Source: Nocardioides sp. InS609-2 (lineage in GTDB: Bacteria > Actinomycetota > Actinomycetes > Propionibacteriales > Nocardioidaceae). Taken from it: a stretch of 64,000 nt of DNA. Under the pieces are notes generated by a model. The model saw only the letters and a program-made list of their open reading frames with translations. It ran no database searches and was not told where the DNA came from. Shown here one piece after another: positions 8,092 to 16,960 of the stretch. Location: positions 3,844,001-3,908,000 of the forward strand of contig NZ_CP060034.1 in the NCBI RefSeq assembly GCF_023208195.1, given 5' to 3'. Made by a program: the position numbers and the translations under genes. Position 1 is the stretch's first letter. Each line of letters starts with the position of its first letter.

Positions 8092-10187
8092 GCGACCTTT
8101 CCGTATTCTCCGACCCTCGCTCGGTCGCCGTGGTCGGTGCCTCCGCCAACCCGGCCAAGTGGGGATACTGGCTCGCGCGCGGGGCACTGCGGGGCTCGAG
8201 CACCCGCACTGTGCACCTGGTCAACGCCAAGTCGGCCGTGATCGAGGGAGTCGAGTCTGTCCCCTCCCTCGCCGACCTTCCCGACGCTCCCGAACTGGTG
8301 GTGCTGTGCGCTCCTGCAGCGACCGTCCCCGGCCTCGTGCAACAGGCATTGTCCATGGGTACGCGCGGCTTCCTCGGCATCACCACCGGCATCGACCAGG
8401 CTCACGACGAGCCGGGACTGGAACGGCGCATCGCATCGCAGGTCCGTGCGTCAGGTGCGCGCATGATCGGCCCCAACTGCTTGGGCCTCTACGACGCTAC
8501 CCACGACTTGGAGCTGGCATGGGGCACCTTCTCACCCGGCAGCCTGGGCATCATCTCGCAGTCCGGTCAGCTGGGGCTCGAAATGGCGGGCCTGGCAGCG
8601 CACGCGGGGCTCGGCGTGTCGCGCTTCGTGTCTGTTGGCAACCAGGTCGACGTGACGGCCGCCGAACTCCTGTCCGACCTCGTGCACCACGACGCCACGA
8701 AGGCGGTCGTGCTCTACCTCGAGAACTTCGGGGACGGCCGCGAGTTGGTCACGACGATGGCACGGCTGCGTGCTGCGGGTAAGCCGGTCGTCGTCCTGAC
8801 CGTCGGGGCAAGTGAGGCGAGCCGCACAGCCGCTCGCTCCCACACCGGTTCGCTCACCTCGTCGCTCGACGTGGTGGCCGCCGCCTGTCGCGCGGCCGGT
8901 GCGGTCCTGGTGAACAGTCCGGCCGAGGCGGTGGACCTGGCGCACCTCCTGCATGGCAGTCCGTTGCCTAAGGGGCGCCGTGTCGCTGTGGTCAGCGACT
9001 CCGGCGGCCAGGGAGCAGTCGGAGCGGATAGCCTGGCGCGTCACGACCTCTCGGTCCCTCGACTGTCGGCTCCGACCTCAGAGCTGTTGAGCAGCTTCCT
9101 GCCCGCGCAGGCCGCAGTCACCAACCCGGTCGACCTTGCCGGTGCGGGCGAGCGAGACCTCGCCGCCTACTCCCGAGTGGTCGACGTGCTGATCCAAAGC
9201 GGGGAGGTCGACGCTGTGGTGCTGTCCGGCTACTTCGGCTGTTATGGGGCGGACACACCCGAGTTGCTGGCGCGTGAGCTCGAGGTCGTCGAGTCATTGG
9301 CAGAAGCCGTGACGTCCCACCAGCGTCCGGTAGTCGTCCATTCCATGAGCCACGACTCCGAAGCAGTCCGATCGATGCGCGCCCAGTCCGTGCCGACGCT
9401 TCACACGATTGACGCGGTGGCGCGTTCGCTCGGGTTGGCGGCCAGTCTCGCCGAGCACACGGGCGCGCCGATCGTCGGCCCGGCCGGGCCCGAGGGCGTT
9501 GTCGGAGCCAGCGCGAGCTACCTCCGCGGACGCAACCTGCTCGAGTCCTACGGGGTCCGCTACCCGGCGGCGTGCGCACTGCGTTCGGCAGACGACCTGT
9601 TGCACGCGATGTCGCAGCTGAAGGCACCCTATGTCTTGAAGGCGGGTTGGATTGAGCACAAGACCGAGGTCGGTGCAGTCGCTGTGGGCCTCGTCGAGGA
9701 GGCTGCCGTCGTCGCCGCCTACCAGGACATGTCCGCCCGGCTCGGTGAGGGCGAGTACGTGCTGGAAGAGATGGACCAACGTCGCGACGTGGTCGAGCTG
9801 ATCGTCGGTGCCCGTCGCGATGCCTCTTTCGGGCCGGTGGTCCTCGTCGGCCTCGGAGGGGTCCAGGCCGAGTTGTACCAGGACGTGCAGATCGCACTTG
9901 GGCCGGTGGACGAGTCGCAGGCTCTGCACATGCTGCACTCGCTGCGGGCCTTCCCGCTCCTCGACGGGTGGCGTGGACGCGCTCGCGTCGACGTACAGGC
10001 CGCCGCGCGAGCGGTCGTCGCCATTTCCCGCCTCGTGGCAGAGAACGCCCTCGTGTTCGAGGCCGAGATCAATCCTCTCCGCGTGGGTCCTGATGACGCG
10101 GTCGCGGTTGACGCGCTGGTCATCCTCTCCGACACCATCGCTGCGCGAACACCCACTGATCCCAAGCTGACAGGAGCCATCGCATGA
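8088..10187 (+). CDS. Acyl-CoA synthetase, NDP-forming (single-chain alpha-beta)
   Basis: About 699 aa. The N-terminal CoA-binding Rossmann domain begins FSDPRSVAVVGASANPAKWG. Succinyl-CoA-ligase-like domains follow with MIGPNCLGLYD, IISQSGQLGLEM and the phospho-His region RSHTGSL. The C-terminal ATP-grasp domain (from about residue 480) contains YVLKAGWIEHKTEVGAVAVG. Such enzymes activate a carboxylate with ATP and CoA, forming ADP and phosphate. It starts within the dehydrogenase stop (ATGA), so a longer upstream open frame is a shadow. In context it would make the CoA ester used by the adjacent dehydrogenase. Confidence 0.92.
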   Translation: MSDLSVFSDPRSVAVVGASANPAKWGYWLARGALRGSSTRTVHLVNAKSAVIEGVESVPSLADLPDAPELVVLCAPAATVPGLVQQALSMGTRGFLGITTGIDQAHDEPGLERRIASQVRASGARMIGPNCLGLYDATHDLELAWGTFSPGSLGIISQSGQLGLEMAGLAAHAGLGVSRFVSVGNQVDVTAAELLSDLVHHDATKAVVLYLENFGDGRELVTTMARLRAAGKPVVVLTVGASEASRTAARSHTGSLTSSLDVVAAACRAAGAVLVNSPAEAVDLAHLLHGSPLPKGRRVAVVSDSGGQGAVGADSLARHDLSVPRLSAPTSELLSSFLPAQAAVTNPVDLAGAGERDLAAYSRVVDVLIQSGEVDAVVLSGYFGCYGADTPELLARELEVVESLAEAVTSHQRPVVVHSMSHDSEAVRSMRAQSVPTLHTIDAVARSLGLAASLAEHTGAPIVGPAGPEGVVGASASYLRGRNLLESYGVRYPAACALRSADDLLHAMSQLKAPYVLKAGWIEHKTEVGAVAVGLVEEAAVVAAYQDMSARLGEGEYVLEEMDQRRDVVELIVGARRDASFGPVVLVGLGGVQAELYQDVQIALGPVDESQALHMLHSLRAFPLLDGWRGRARVDVQAAARAVVAISRLVAENALVFEAEINPLRVGPDDAVAVDALVILSDTIAARTPTDPKLTGAIA

Positions 10188-10987
10188 TCGAGACGTCCGC
10201 GGAGTTCACGGGACAGGTGGCGCTCGTCACCGGCGGGGGGTCCGGCATCGGTCGAGGGATCGCGCTCAGGTACGCCGCTGGAGGCGGTGACGTGGTCGTG
10301 CTGGGCCGCCGGCCAGAGCCGCTGGAGGAGACTGCCCGCATGGTCGAGATGTACGGCGTCCAGGCCGGGACCGTGACCTGCGACGTCCGCGACTCCGACG
10401 CGGTGACTGCTGCTGTCGACGGCGTCGTCGCCGAGCACGGCCGCCTAGACGCGTTGGTGAACAACGCAGCCGGCAACTTCACCTGCCCCGCCGAGGACCT
10501 GTCGCCCGGCGGGTGGAAGGCCGTGGTCGACATCGTGCTGAACGGGACGTTCTACGCCTCGCGCGCCGCTGCGCGGCACATGCTCAAGGCTGACGGGGGC
10601 GCGATCTTGAACGTGATCGCCAGCTACGCCTGGCACGGCCACCCTGGCACGGTGCACAGCGCCGCGGCCAAGGGCGGGGTGCTCGCGATGACGCGCACCT
10701 TGGCCTCCGAGTGGGGCGGCCGAGGCGTTCGTGTCAACTGCATCTCACCCGGTCCCACCGAGACCGAGGGCGCCGGCGCTGCCCTGTGGCCGACCGAGGA
10801 GGACCGGGCCCGCGTCCTGGCCAGCGTTCCGGCAGGCCGCTTCACCAGCCCGGAGGAAGTCGCCGAGTCGGCGGCGTTCCTCCTCGACCGCAAGCGCGCC
10901 GCGTACATCAACGGTGACGTGCTGAGTGTCGACGGCGGTCAGTGGCTCGGCAAGGTCGTCTACGCCGACTCGTCGGCTGGAAGGTAA
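10184..10987 (+). CDS. SDR oxidoreductase, 2,4-dienoyl-CoA-reductase-like
   Basis: A 267-aa Rossmann enzyme with the cofactor motif TGGGSGIGRG, NNAAGNF and SPGPTETEG. The usual YxxxK of SDRs is changed: the sequence is HSAAAKGG, so Ser stands where the catalytic Tyr is expected. The same change, together with NAAGNFxxPxExLS and LASEWGxxGxRxNxIxPGP, is typical of 2,4-dienoyl-CoA reductases, so the enzyme is probably active in that way rather than broken. It overlaps the synthetase stop (ATGA). It would reduce an unsaturated CoA ester made in this pathway. Confidence 0.88.
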   Translation: MIETSAEFTGQVALVTGGGSGIGRGIALRYAAGGGDVVVLGRRPEPLEETARMVEMYGVQAGTVTCDVRDSDAVTAAVDGVVAEHGRLDALVNNAAGNFTCPAEDLSPGGWKAVVDIVLNGTFYASRAAARHMLKADGGAILNVIASYAWHGHPGTVHSAAAKGGVLAMTRTLASEWGGRGVRVNCISPGPTETEGAGAALWPTEEDRARVLASVPAGRFTSPEEVAESAAFLLDRKRAAYINGDVLSVDGGQWLGKVVYADSSAGR

Positions 10988-10992
10988 GGGGC

Positions 10993-12588
10993 ATGGTCGC
11001 GATGACAGGGGGTGAGGCGCTTGTCGCATCACTGGTGGCTCACGGGGTCGACGTGGTGTTCGGGATCCCGGGCACCCACAACCTCGAGATCTACAAGCAC
11101 CTGGCCGAGCGGGGCGTCCGCCACGTGGGGACCCGGCACGAGCAGGGTGCCGGGTACGCCGCCGACGGCTACGCACGGGCCACCGGTCGCCCCGGCGTCG
11201 CAGTCGTGACTACCGGTCCGGCGTTGCTCAACGCGGCGGCAGCCGTAGGCCAGGCGTACTCGGACTCGGTGCCGGTCCTCGTGGTGTCGCCAGGCCTCCC
11301 GCTACGCCACCCAGCGACCGGGAACGGCTTGCTGCACGAGATGAAGAGCCAGGGCACGGCACTCGCCGCGGTGGCCGCGGCCAGCCTGCGGCCCACCAGC
11401 GTCGCCGAGATATCGACCGCGGTGGCCCAGGCCTTCTCGATCATGACCGCGGGGCGTCCTCGGCCGGTGCACCTCGAGGTGCCCCTCGACGTGCTCGCCG
11501 AAACCGGCGACGTCATCGTTGTGCCACCGGTCGCGACCGCACCGACCTTGCCCGTGCTCGCGCTGCTCGACGAGGCGGTCGGCCGGCTGGCGTCGGCGAA
11601 GCGGCCGGTCATCCTGGCCGGTGGAGGTAGCAAGCCCGCAGCCAACGAACTGGTGAGGCTGGCCGAACTACTGGGCGCACCCGTGGTGACCACCACCAAC
11701 GGCAAGGGCGTGTTGCCGGAAGACCACCGGCTCGCCCTGGGAGCTGGTATCCACCTCCCGGCGGTGCGCGAGCTGGTGGCCGAGGCCGATGTCGTCCTGG
11801 CAGTCGGCACCGAGTTGGCACCTGCCGACCTTTGGTACGGCCCGCTGCCAGTCGCCGGCAAGCTTGTCCGTATCGACGTCGACCCTGTCGGCATCGTCAC
11901 GAATGCGGTGCCGGACGTCTCGCTCGTCGGTGACTCACGTGCGGTGCTGCAGGCGCTGCAGGCTCGGCTCGCCACCGCGCAGTTGCGCGGGGAGCCCGGC
12001 GACGTCACGAGCTGGCGTGCCCAGAAGAGCAGCGAGGCCCGGATCGAGGGGAGCGAGTGGTTAGGAATTGTTGAGGCGCTGGCCGCGGTCCTGCCTCGCG
12101 ACGTGGTCATCGCTGCCGACAACGCAATGGTCTGCTACTTCGGCGCAATGACCAACCTTCCGACGTACACGCCGGGCTCGTTCCTCTTCCCGACCGGCTT
12201 CGGCACGCTCGGGTTCGGGCTGCCGGCCGGCATCGGCGTCAAGGTTGCCGACCCGCGTCGTCCCGTCGTGGCGCTGCTCGGCGACGGAGGCATCATGTTC
12301 ACCGTCCAAGAGTTGGCCACCGCCGCGGAGCTTGGCATCGCCTTGCCGGTCGTCGTCGTCGACAACTCCGGCTACGGCGAAATCCGCAACGAGATGTCCG
12401 ACCGCAACGACCCAGTGCACGCGGTCACCTTCCCGGCGCCGGACTTCGCGGCTCTCGGTCGCGCGCTCGGCTGCGCCGGCGTCATGATCGACGACCCCGC
12501 TGACCTCGGGTCCGCCGTCTCCGAGGCGCTGATCGCCGACCGGCCCACCGTCATCCACGTACGTATGCACGAAGGAGTCTCTGCATGA
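10993..12588 (+). CDS. ThDP-dependent decarboxylase (acetolactate-synthase-like; AruI-like?)
   Basis: About 531 aa with the three-domain ThDP fold. The N-terminal pyrimidine domain has the cofactor-activating Glu in GTRHEQGAGYAADGYAR. The C-terminal domain has the GDG...N motif (LLGDGGIMFTVQELATAA ... VVDNSGYGEIRN). Overall layout and the HEQGAGYAADGYAR block resemble 2-ketoarginine decarboxylase AruI as well as catabolic acetolactate-synthase-like proteins. Placement between an SDR and an amino-acid dehydrogenase and aldehyde dehydrogenase supports a 2-oxo-acid decarboxylase producing an aldehyde. The ATG after AAGGTAAGGGGC is preferred to a longer open frame. Confidence 0.85.
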   Translation: MVAMTGGEALVASLVAHGVDVVFGIPGTHNLEIYKHLAERGVRHVGTRHEQGAGYAADGYARATGRPGVAVVTTGPALLNAAAAVGQAYSDSVPVLVVSPGLPLRHPATGNGLLHEMKSQGTALAAVAAASLRPTSVAEISTAVAQAFSIMTAGRPRPVHLEVPLDVLAETGDVIVVPPVATAPTLPVLALLDEAVGRLASAKRPVILAGGGSKPAANELVRLAELLGAPVVTTTNGKGVLPEDHRLALGAGIHLPAVRELVAEADVVLAVGTELAPADLWYGPLPVAGKLVRIDVDPVGIVTNAVPDVSLVGDSRAVLQALQARLATAQLRGEPGDVTSWRAQKSSEARIEGSEWLGIVEALAAVLPRDVVIAADNAMVCYFGAMTNLPTYTPGSFLFPTGFGTLGFGLPAGIGVKVADPRRPVVALLGDGGIMFTVQELATAAELGIALPVVVVDNSGYGEIRNEMSDRNDPVHAVTFPAPDFAALGRALGCAGVMIDDPADLGSAVSEALIADRPTVIHVRMHEGVSA

Positions 12589-13808
12589 GCACTGCCACGT
12601 CCACCCCCGCCCCGCTGGCCGCGACAACAACAAGGGGGTCGCTGCTCGAGATCACCTGGACCGACCCGGTCACCGGCCGTCGAGGGTATGTCGTCATCGA
12701 CACCCTGGTGCGGGGGCTCGCCAGCGGAGGGCTGCGGCTGCGACAGGGCTGCACGCTCGAGGAGGTGCGCGGACTCGCACAGGGGATGACCCGCAAGGAG
12801 GCGCTGGTCTACGACCCCGACGATGTGTACGTGCCCCTCGGAGGCGGCAAGGGTGGCATCGACGTCGACCCCGCCGACCCGCAGGCGCCCGAAGTCTTGC
12901 GCCGCTTCCTGGCTGCGGTGCTCCCGGTTGTTCGGGAGCAGTGGAACACCGGCGAAGACTTCGGGCTGCGGCAGGAGACCTTGGACAAGGCGGCCGCCGA
13001 GGTCGGGCTTGCCTCCACGGTCGAAGCAGTCTTCGCCACTCTCGACGACGCGGACGCCGCTCGACAGCGACTGGCCCAAGCGTTCTCGGTGACGATCGGC
13101 GGGATCTCCCTCGGAGATCTCGTGGGCGGCTACGGAGTTGCCCAGGCATGCCTGGCCACTGCCGAACGCCTCGGGATTCCCGCCACGTCGGCGACGGCCG
13201 TGGTTCAGGGGTTCGGCTCCATCGGCGGGGCGGCGTCCCGCTACCTGGTCGAGAACGGCGTGCGTGTCGTCGCGGTCGCCGACCGCGTCGGCCTGATCCG
13301 CAACGATGCCGGGCTCGACGTCGAGACGTTGCTGGCAGCGCGCGACGGGTTGGGTGTCATCGACCGCTCGGCTCTCGGACCGGACGACGTCACCGGTGAC
13401 CGCGACGACTGGCTAGCCGTGGCGTGCGACCTCCTGGTCCCGGCCGCGATGTCGTACGTCATCGATGAGGCCGCTGCGTCGCGCATCCAGGCACGCGTAG
13501 TGGTGGAGGGCGCGAACATGCCCACGCTGCCTGACGCCGAAGCGACGTTGGCAGCACGCGGCATCGCCGTCGTGCCCGACTTCCTGGCAAACGTGATGAC
13601 GAACGCCTGGTGGTGGTGGATCGTCTTCGGCGACATCGAGCCGACCGCCGAGTCGTCGTACGCCAAGATCGACGCGGTGATGCGGCGGCTGGTGGAGACG
13701 GTGGCCGCCGACAGCACCGCGAGCGGTCGTACCCTGCGGGAGAGTGCACTGGCCCTCTCCGCCACCAACGCTGCTGCCGTCACCGAGCGGGTCGGGATCA
13801 CGGGATGA
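12585..13808 (+). CDS. Glu/Leu/Phe/Val-family amino-acid dehydrogenase
   Basis: A 407-aa NAD(P)-dependent dehydrogenase that would convert an L-amino acid to its 2-oxo acid and ammonia. The catalytic Lys region reads YVPLGGGKGGI. The Rossmann domain begins VVQGFGSIGGAASRYL. The C-terminal part carries EGANMPTLPDAE and PDFLANVMTNAWWWW. The start is well supported by GAAGGAG and overlaps the decarboxylase stop. Substrate specificity is not readable. Context suggests the arginine- or citrulline-like substrate of the cluster rather than glutamate. Confidence 0.9.
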   Translation: MSTATSTPAPLAATTTRGSLLEITWTDPVTGRRGYVVIDTLVRGLASGGLRLRQGCTLEEVRGLAQGMTRKEALVYDPDDVYVPLGGGKGGIDVDPADPQAPEVLRRFLAAVLPVVREQWNTGEDFGLRQETLDKAAAEVGLASTVEAVFATLDDADAARQRLAQAFSVTIGGISLGDLVGGYGVAQACLATAERLGIPATSATAVVQGFGSIGGAASRYLVENGVRVVAVADRVGLIRNDAGLDVETLLAARDGLGVIDRSALGPDDVTGDRDDWLAVACDLLVPAAMSYVIDEAAASRIQARVVVEGANMPTLPDAEATLAARGIAVVPDFLANVMTNAWWWWIVFGDIEPTAESSYAKIDAVMRRLVETVAADSTASGRTLRESALALSATNAAAVTERVGITG

Positions 13809-15235
13809 CGCAGCCCCGGGCAGAGTGGGCACGCGACGCGGCGTTCTTCGGCGGCCGCTGGCAGATCCCGGCCAGTGGCGGCATGGTCCAGGTCGAGAAC
13901 CCCGCCACCGAGCTGGCCGTCGGCTCCAGTGCGGAATGCGGTGCGGCTGAGGTGGACCTCGCCGTGGCGGCCGCCCGCGATGCCCTCCCCGAGTGGGCGT
14001 CTGCCTCCGTCGCTGAGCGCGTCGCCGTCCTGCGCGGCTGGCTCGACCGTTTGCGCGAGCGCTACGACCTGCTCGTCGACACCACAGTCGCGGAGGTGGG
14101 CGCGCCGGTGGCGATAGCGCGGACCGCGCACGTCGACCCAGGCCTCGCGGTGCTTTCGTCCTACCTCGACGCCGCTGCCGACGTCTCCTGGGAGGAGCGC
14201 GTCGGCAATTCGCTCGTGCTGCGCGAGTCAGCTGGCGTGGCCGGATGCATCACACCCTGGAACTACCCCTTCTACCAAGTGCTGTGCAAGGTCGGTGGCG
14301 CGCTCGTCGCCGGCAGTCCAGTGGTGCTGAAACCAGCCGAGATCACCCCGCTGTCGGCGTACCTGCTGGTCGACGCAGCGATCGAGGCCGGCCTGCCCGA
14401 CGGCGTGCTGAACCTGGTTCCGGGGAAAGGGTCGGTGGTGGGGGAAGCGCTCGTCGTCCATCCCGGTATCGACGTCGTCTCATTCACCGGTTCCACCGCT
14501 GTCGGCGCGCGCATCGCAGCGCGGGCCGCAGCCAGCGTGAAGCGCGTGTCCCTCGAGCTGGGTGGAAAATCCGCCAGCATCGTCTTGGACGACGCCGACC
14601 TCGAGCAGGCTGTCACCGCCAGCATCGAGGGTGGAATGCTGAACTCCGGCCAGACCTGCACAGCCTGGTCCCGGCTGCTCGTGCCGCATGCGGCCCTGGC
14701 TGAGGCGCTCGAGGTGGCGGCCGCGGCCGCCAAAGCATTGACCGTCGGCGATCCGTGCTCTGAGCAGACCTGGTTGGGCCCCGTCGTCGACACCCGCCAA
14801 CGGTCGTCAGTCACGGGCTTCATCGAGCGCGCAGTCGGCGCAGGCGCGCGGCTGATCGCCGGAGGCGACGAGCAACATTTCGAGCGCGGGCACTTCGTGG
14901 CGGCCACTGTTCTGACCGACGTGGCACCCGACGCCGAAATCGTACGTGACGAGGTGTTCGGCCCCGTCGTGACCGTCCAGGGGTATGCGAGCGACGACGC
15001 AGCGGTCGCCATGGCTAACGATTCCGACTACGGCCTGCACGGTGCCGTGTGGTCGAGCGACCAGGACCGTGCGCTGGAGATGGCACGGCGGTTGCGGACC
15101 GGGCAGGTCGACGTCAACGGGGGGGCCTCCAACCCCGCCGCACCGTTCGGCGGCTACGGCCGCTCAGGCAACGGACGCGAGCTCGGCCGGTGGGGCATCG
15201 AGGAGTTCCTGGAAGTGAAGTCGGTGCAAATGTGA
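13805..15235 (+). CDS. Aldehyde dehydrogenase (NAD(P)+)
   Basis: A 476-aa ALDH-superfamily enzyme. Motifs are TPWNYPFYQVLCKVGGALVAG, cofactor loop FTGSTAVG, catalytic Glu in LELGGKSA and nucleophile Cys in NSGQTCTAWSR. The C-terminal PFGGYGRSGNGRELG block is intact. ATGA overlap with the preceding gene marks co-translation. It would oxidise the aldehyde released by the ThDP decarboxylase to a carboxylic acid, the substrate for the NDP-forming synthetase of the same operon. Confidence 0.92.
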   Translation: MTQPRAEWARDAAFFGGRWQIPASGGMVQVENPATELAVGSSAECGAAEVDLAVAAARDALPEWASASVAERVAVLRGWLDRLRERYDLLVDTTVAEVGAPVAIARTAHVDPGLAVLSSYLDAAADVSWEERVGNSLVLRESAGVAGCITPWNYPFYQVLCKVGGALVAGSPVVLKPAEITPLSAYLLVDAAIEAGLPDGVLNLVPGKGSVVGEALVVHPGIDVVSFTGSTAVGARIAARAAASVKRVSLELGGKSASIVLDDADLEQAVTASIEGGMLNSGQTCTAWSRLLVPHAALAEALEVAAAAAKALTVGDPCSEQTWLGPVVDTRQRSSVTGFIERAVGAGARLIAGGDEQHFERGHFVAATVLTDVAPDAEIVRDEVFGPVVTVQGYASDDAAVAMANDSDYGLHGAVWSSDQDRALEMARRLRTGQVDVNGGASNPAAPFGGYGRSGNGRELGRWGIEEFLEVKSVQM

Positions 15236-16134
15236 GCGTGCAGGCGACCCCCACGGATCGCCGCACGCTCACCACCGCTGCTCTAGCCTTGATCGCGGTC
15301 ACCGCGATCTGGGGCTCTACGTTCTCGATGTCCAAGGACCTGCTGACGCGCATGTCCGTGACCGATTTTCTCGGCCTGCGATTCCTCGGCGCCGCCACGG
15401 TCATCTTGGCGGTGCGACCTGGCCTCGTCCGGAGGATGGACCGCCGATGCCTGGACCTCGGCATCCGCCTTGGTCTTTGCTACGCGGTCGCGCAGCTGCT
15501 GCAGTTCGTCGGTCTACAGCGTACGGCTGCCACGGTCTCGGCGTTCGTCGTGTCGATGTACGTCGTCTTCACGCCTTTCCTCTCCGCCGCGCTGCTGCGG
15601 ACCCCGATCGACCGACGCGCCCTCATCGCGTCTGTGACGGCAGGCGTCGGAGTGGCGTTCATGTCATTGCGTGGCTGGGCGTTGGGACCGGGCGAACTGA
15701 TCACGCTCCTCGCCGCCGCGCTCTACGCGGTGCACATCGTCGCGATGAGCCGTTGGACCACGCCGGCGACCGCCTTTCCGCTCACCTTTGTACAGTTGCT
15801 GACGATGGGTGTCGTGTTCACCTTGATCGCGTCCGTCGACGGTGTGACCTTCCCGCACGGGCGGGACTGGGTCGTGTTCAGCTACCTCACGGTCGTGGCC
15901 GCGGCTGTCGCACTTCTCGTGCAGACCTGGGCGCAGGCACACCTCGGATCCTCTCAGGCGGCGGTGCTGATGGTTCTCGAACCGGTGTGGGCGGCGTTCT
16001 TCGGCTTCGCTGTCTTTGGTGAGGCCTTGGGCGTGAGGACGGCAATGGGGGGCGCACTCGTGCTGATCGCCATGCTCGTAGTGATCAGCCGCCCGACTGG
16101 TCCACCGGTGGAGCCGCAACCCGTCCATCCCTGA
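15232..16134 (+). CDS. DMT-superfamily (EamA) transporter
   Basis: About 300 aa, almost entirely membrane-spanning, with ten predicted helices in two EamA repeats. The N-terminal IWGSTFSMSKDLL motif is characteristic. The GTG start overlaps the aldehyde dehydrogenase stop (TGTGAGC), so it is the last gene of the operon. It probably exports a side product or excess amine or intermediate, or relieves amino-acid overload. Direction and substrate are inferred only from family tendency. Confidence 0.88.
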   Translation: MSVQATPTDRRTLTTAALALIAVTAIWGSTFSMSKDLLTRMSVTDFLGLRFLGAATVILAVRPGLVRRMDRRCLDLGIRLGLCYAVAQLLQFVGLQRTAATVSAFVVSMYVVFTPFLSAALLRTPIDRRALIASVTAGVGVAFMSLRGWALGPGELITLLAAALYAVHIVAMSRWTTPATAFPLTFVQLLTMGVVFTLIASVDGVTFPHGRDWVVFSYLTVVAAAVALLVQTWAQAHLGSSQAAVLMVLEPVWAAFFGFAVFGEALGVRTAMGGALVLIAMLVVISRPTGPPVEPQPVHP

Positions 16135-16149
16135 TCGTGCAGCAGACCC
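16130..16149 (+). repeat. Isolated 20-bp copy of an IS3 end
   Basis: CCTGATCGTGCAGCAGACCC spans the DMT stop codon. Its exact reverse complement occurs at 30166-30185, where it follows the end of an IS3 transposase gene. It looks like a leftover terminal repeat or shared target site. Confidence 0.5.
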
Positions 16150-16193
16150 ATTCTCTTCCCGGACTCGCAGGCATAAATCGGGCCGGAGCCGCC

Positions 16194-16847
16194 TCAGTCC
16201 GAGTCGGCGGGCTGGCGGCGCAGCAAAACGGCGGTGAACTGTTGGGTGCTACCCCAGGGTGTCAGGTGTTCCTCGCCGCTGGTCGCGACGAGTTGGTAGC
16301 CGGGGAACTGGGCGGCCAGTTCTCGGTGGGTGTAGCGCACGATCGGCAGTCCGCTGCAGGTGGTTGGGCCGTCCGGTCCGAAGGTCGCCACCACCGCCCA
16401 GCCGTCGGGTTTCAGGCTGCGCTCGAGGGAGGCGAGGTAGTCCTCGCGCTCGTCGGGCTCGGTGAGGAAGTGGTAGACCGCGCGGTCGTGCCACACGGTG
16501 TACCGGCGTGTGGGCCGCAGGTCGAGCACGTCCGCGACGTCGAGGACAACCTGCGTGCCCGCTTCACCGATCCTGTTCCGTACGGTCCGTAACGCGGTGG
16601 CGGACAGATCGATGGCAGTGAGGTCGCGGAACCCCCGCTGCAGAAGGTGGTCGACCAGCGTGGACCAGCCGGCACCGACGTCGATGATCGGCTGGTCTCG
16701 CCCGACTCCGGTCTGGTCGACAAGATCTAACGAGAGCTCCGGCACCGACTGCCACCAGGAAACGTCGTCCACATCCTTGTTGTCGTGCACGTCCTCCCAG
16801 AAGTTCAGGCGGTCCGCGGCATCGACGGGGCGGACGGGTCCGGACAT
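16194..16847 (-). CDS. Class I SAM-dependent methyltransferase
   Basis: A 217-aa soluble methyltransferase. The SAM-binding glycine motif reads IIDVGAGWSTLVDHLL, motif II is DLTAIDLS, and later blocks include VWHDRAVYHFLT and VVATFGPDGPTTCSGLPIVRY. The set matches a common family of small-molecule methyltransferases with an aromatic N-terminal motif (VSWWQSVPELS). The substrate is unknown. It faces away from the radical SAM run, so co-regulation is not implied, though a role in methylating a chalcogen compound would fit the neighbours (speculative). Confidence 0.88.
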   Translation of the reverse strand: MSGPVRPVDAADRLNFWEDVHDNKDVDDVSWWQSVPELSLDLVDQTGVGRDQPIIDVGAGWSTLVDHLLQRGFRDLTAIDLSATALRTVRNRIGEAGTQVVLDVADVLDLRPTRRYTVWHDRAVYHFLTEPDEREDYLASLERSLKPDGWAVVATFGPDGPTTCSGLPIVRYTHRELAAQFPGYQLVATSGEEHLTPWGSTQQFTAVLLRRQPADSD

Positions 16848-16960
16848 GGCAGGGAGCCTAGCGCGGGAGCTCGCCGGGGCTGCCGTCGTCGGTCATGCGG
16901 TCACCACATCGTAAGTTTCTGCGGAAGCCCACTGAGTGGGCCGGGGCCTAGTGTGGAGGA

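Noticed and set aside
13241..14131. Minus-strand frame across the amino-acid and aldehyde dehydrogenases
   Set aside because: Low-complexity shadow of two clearly conserved plus-strand enzymes.
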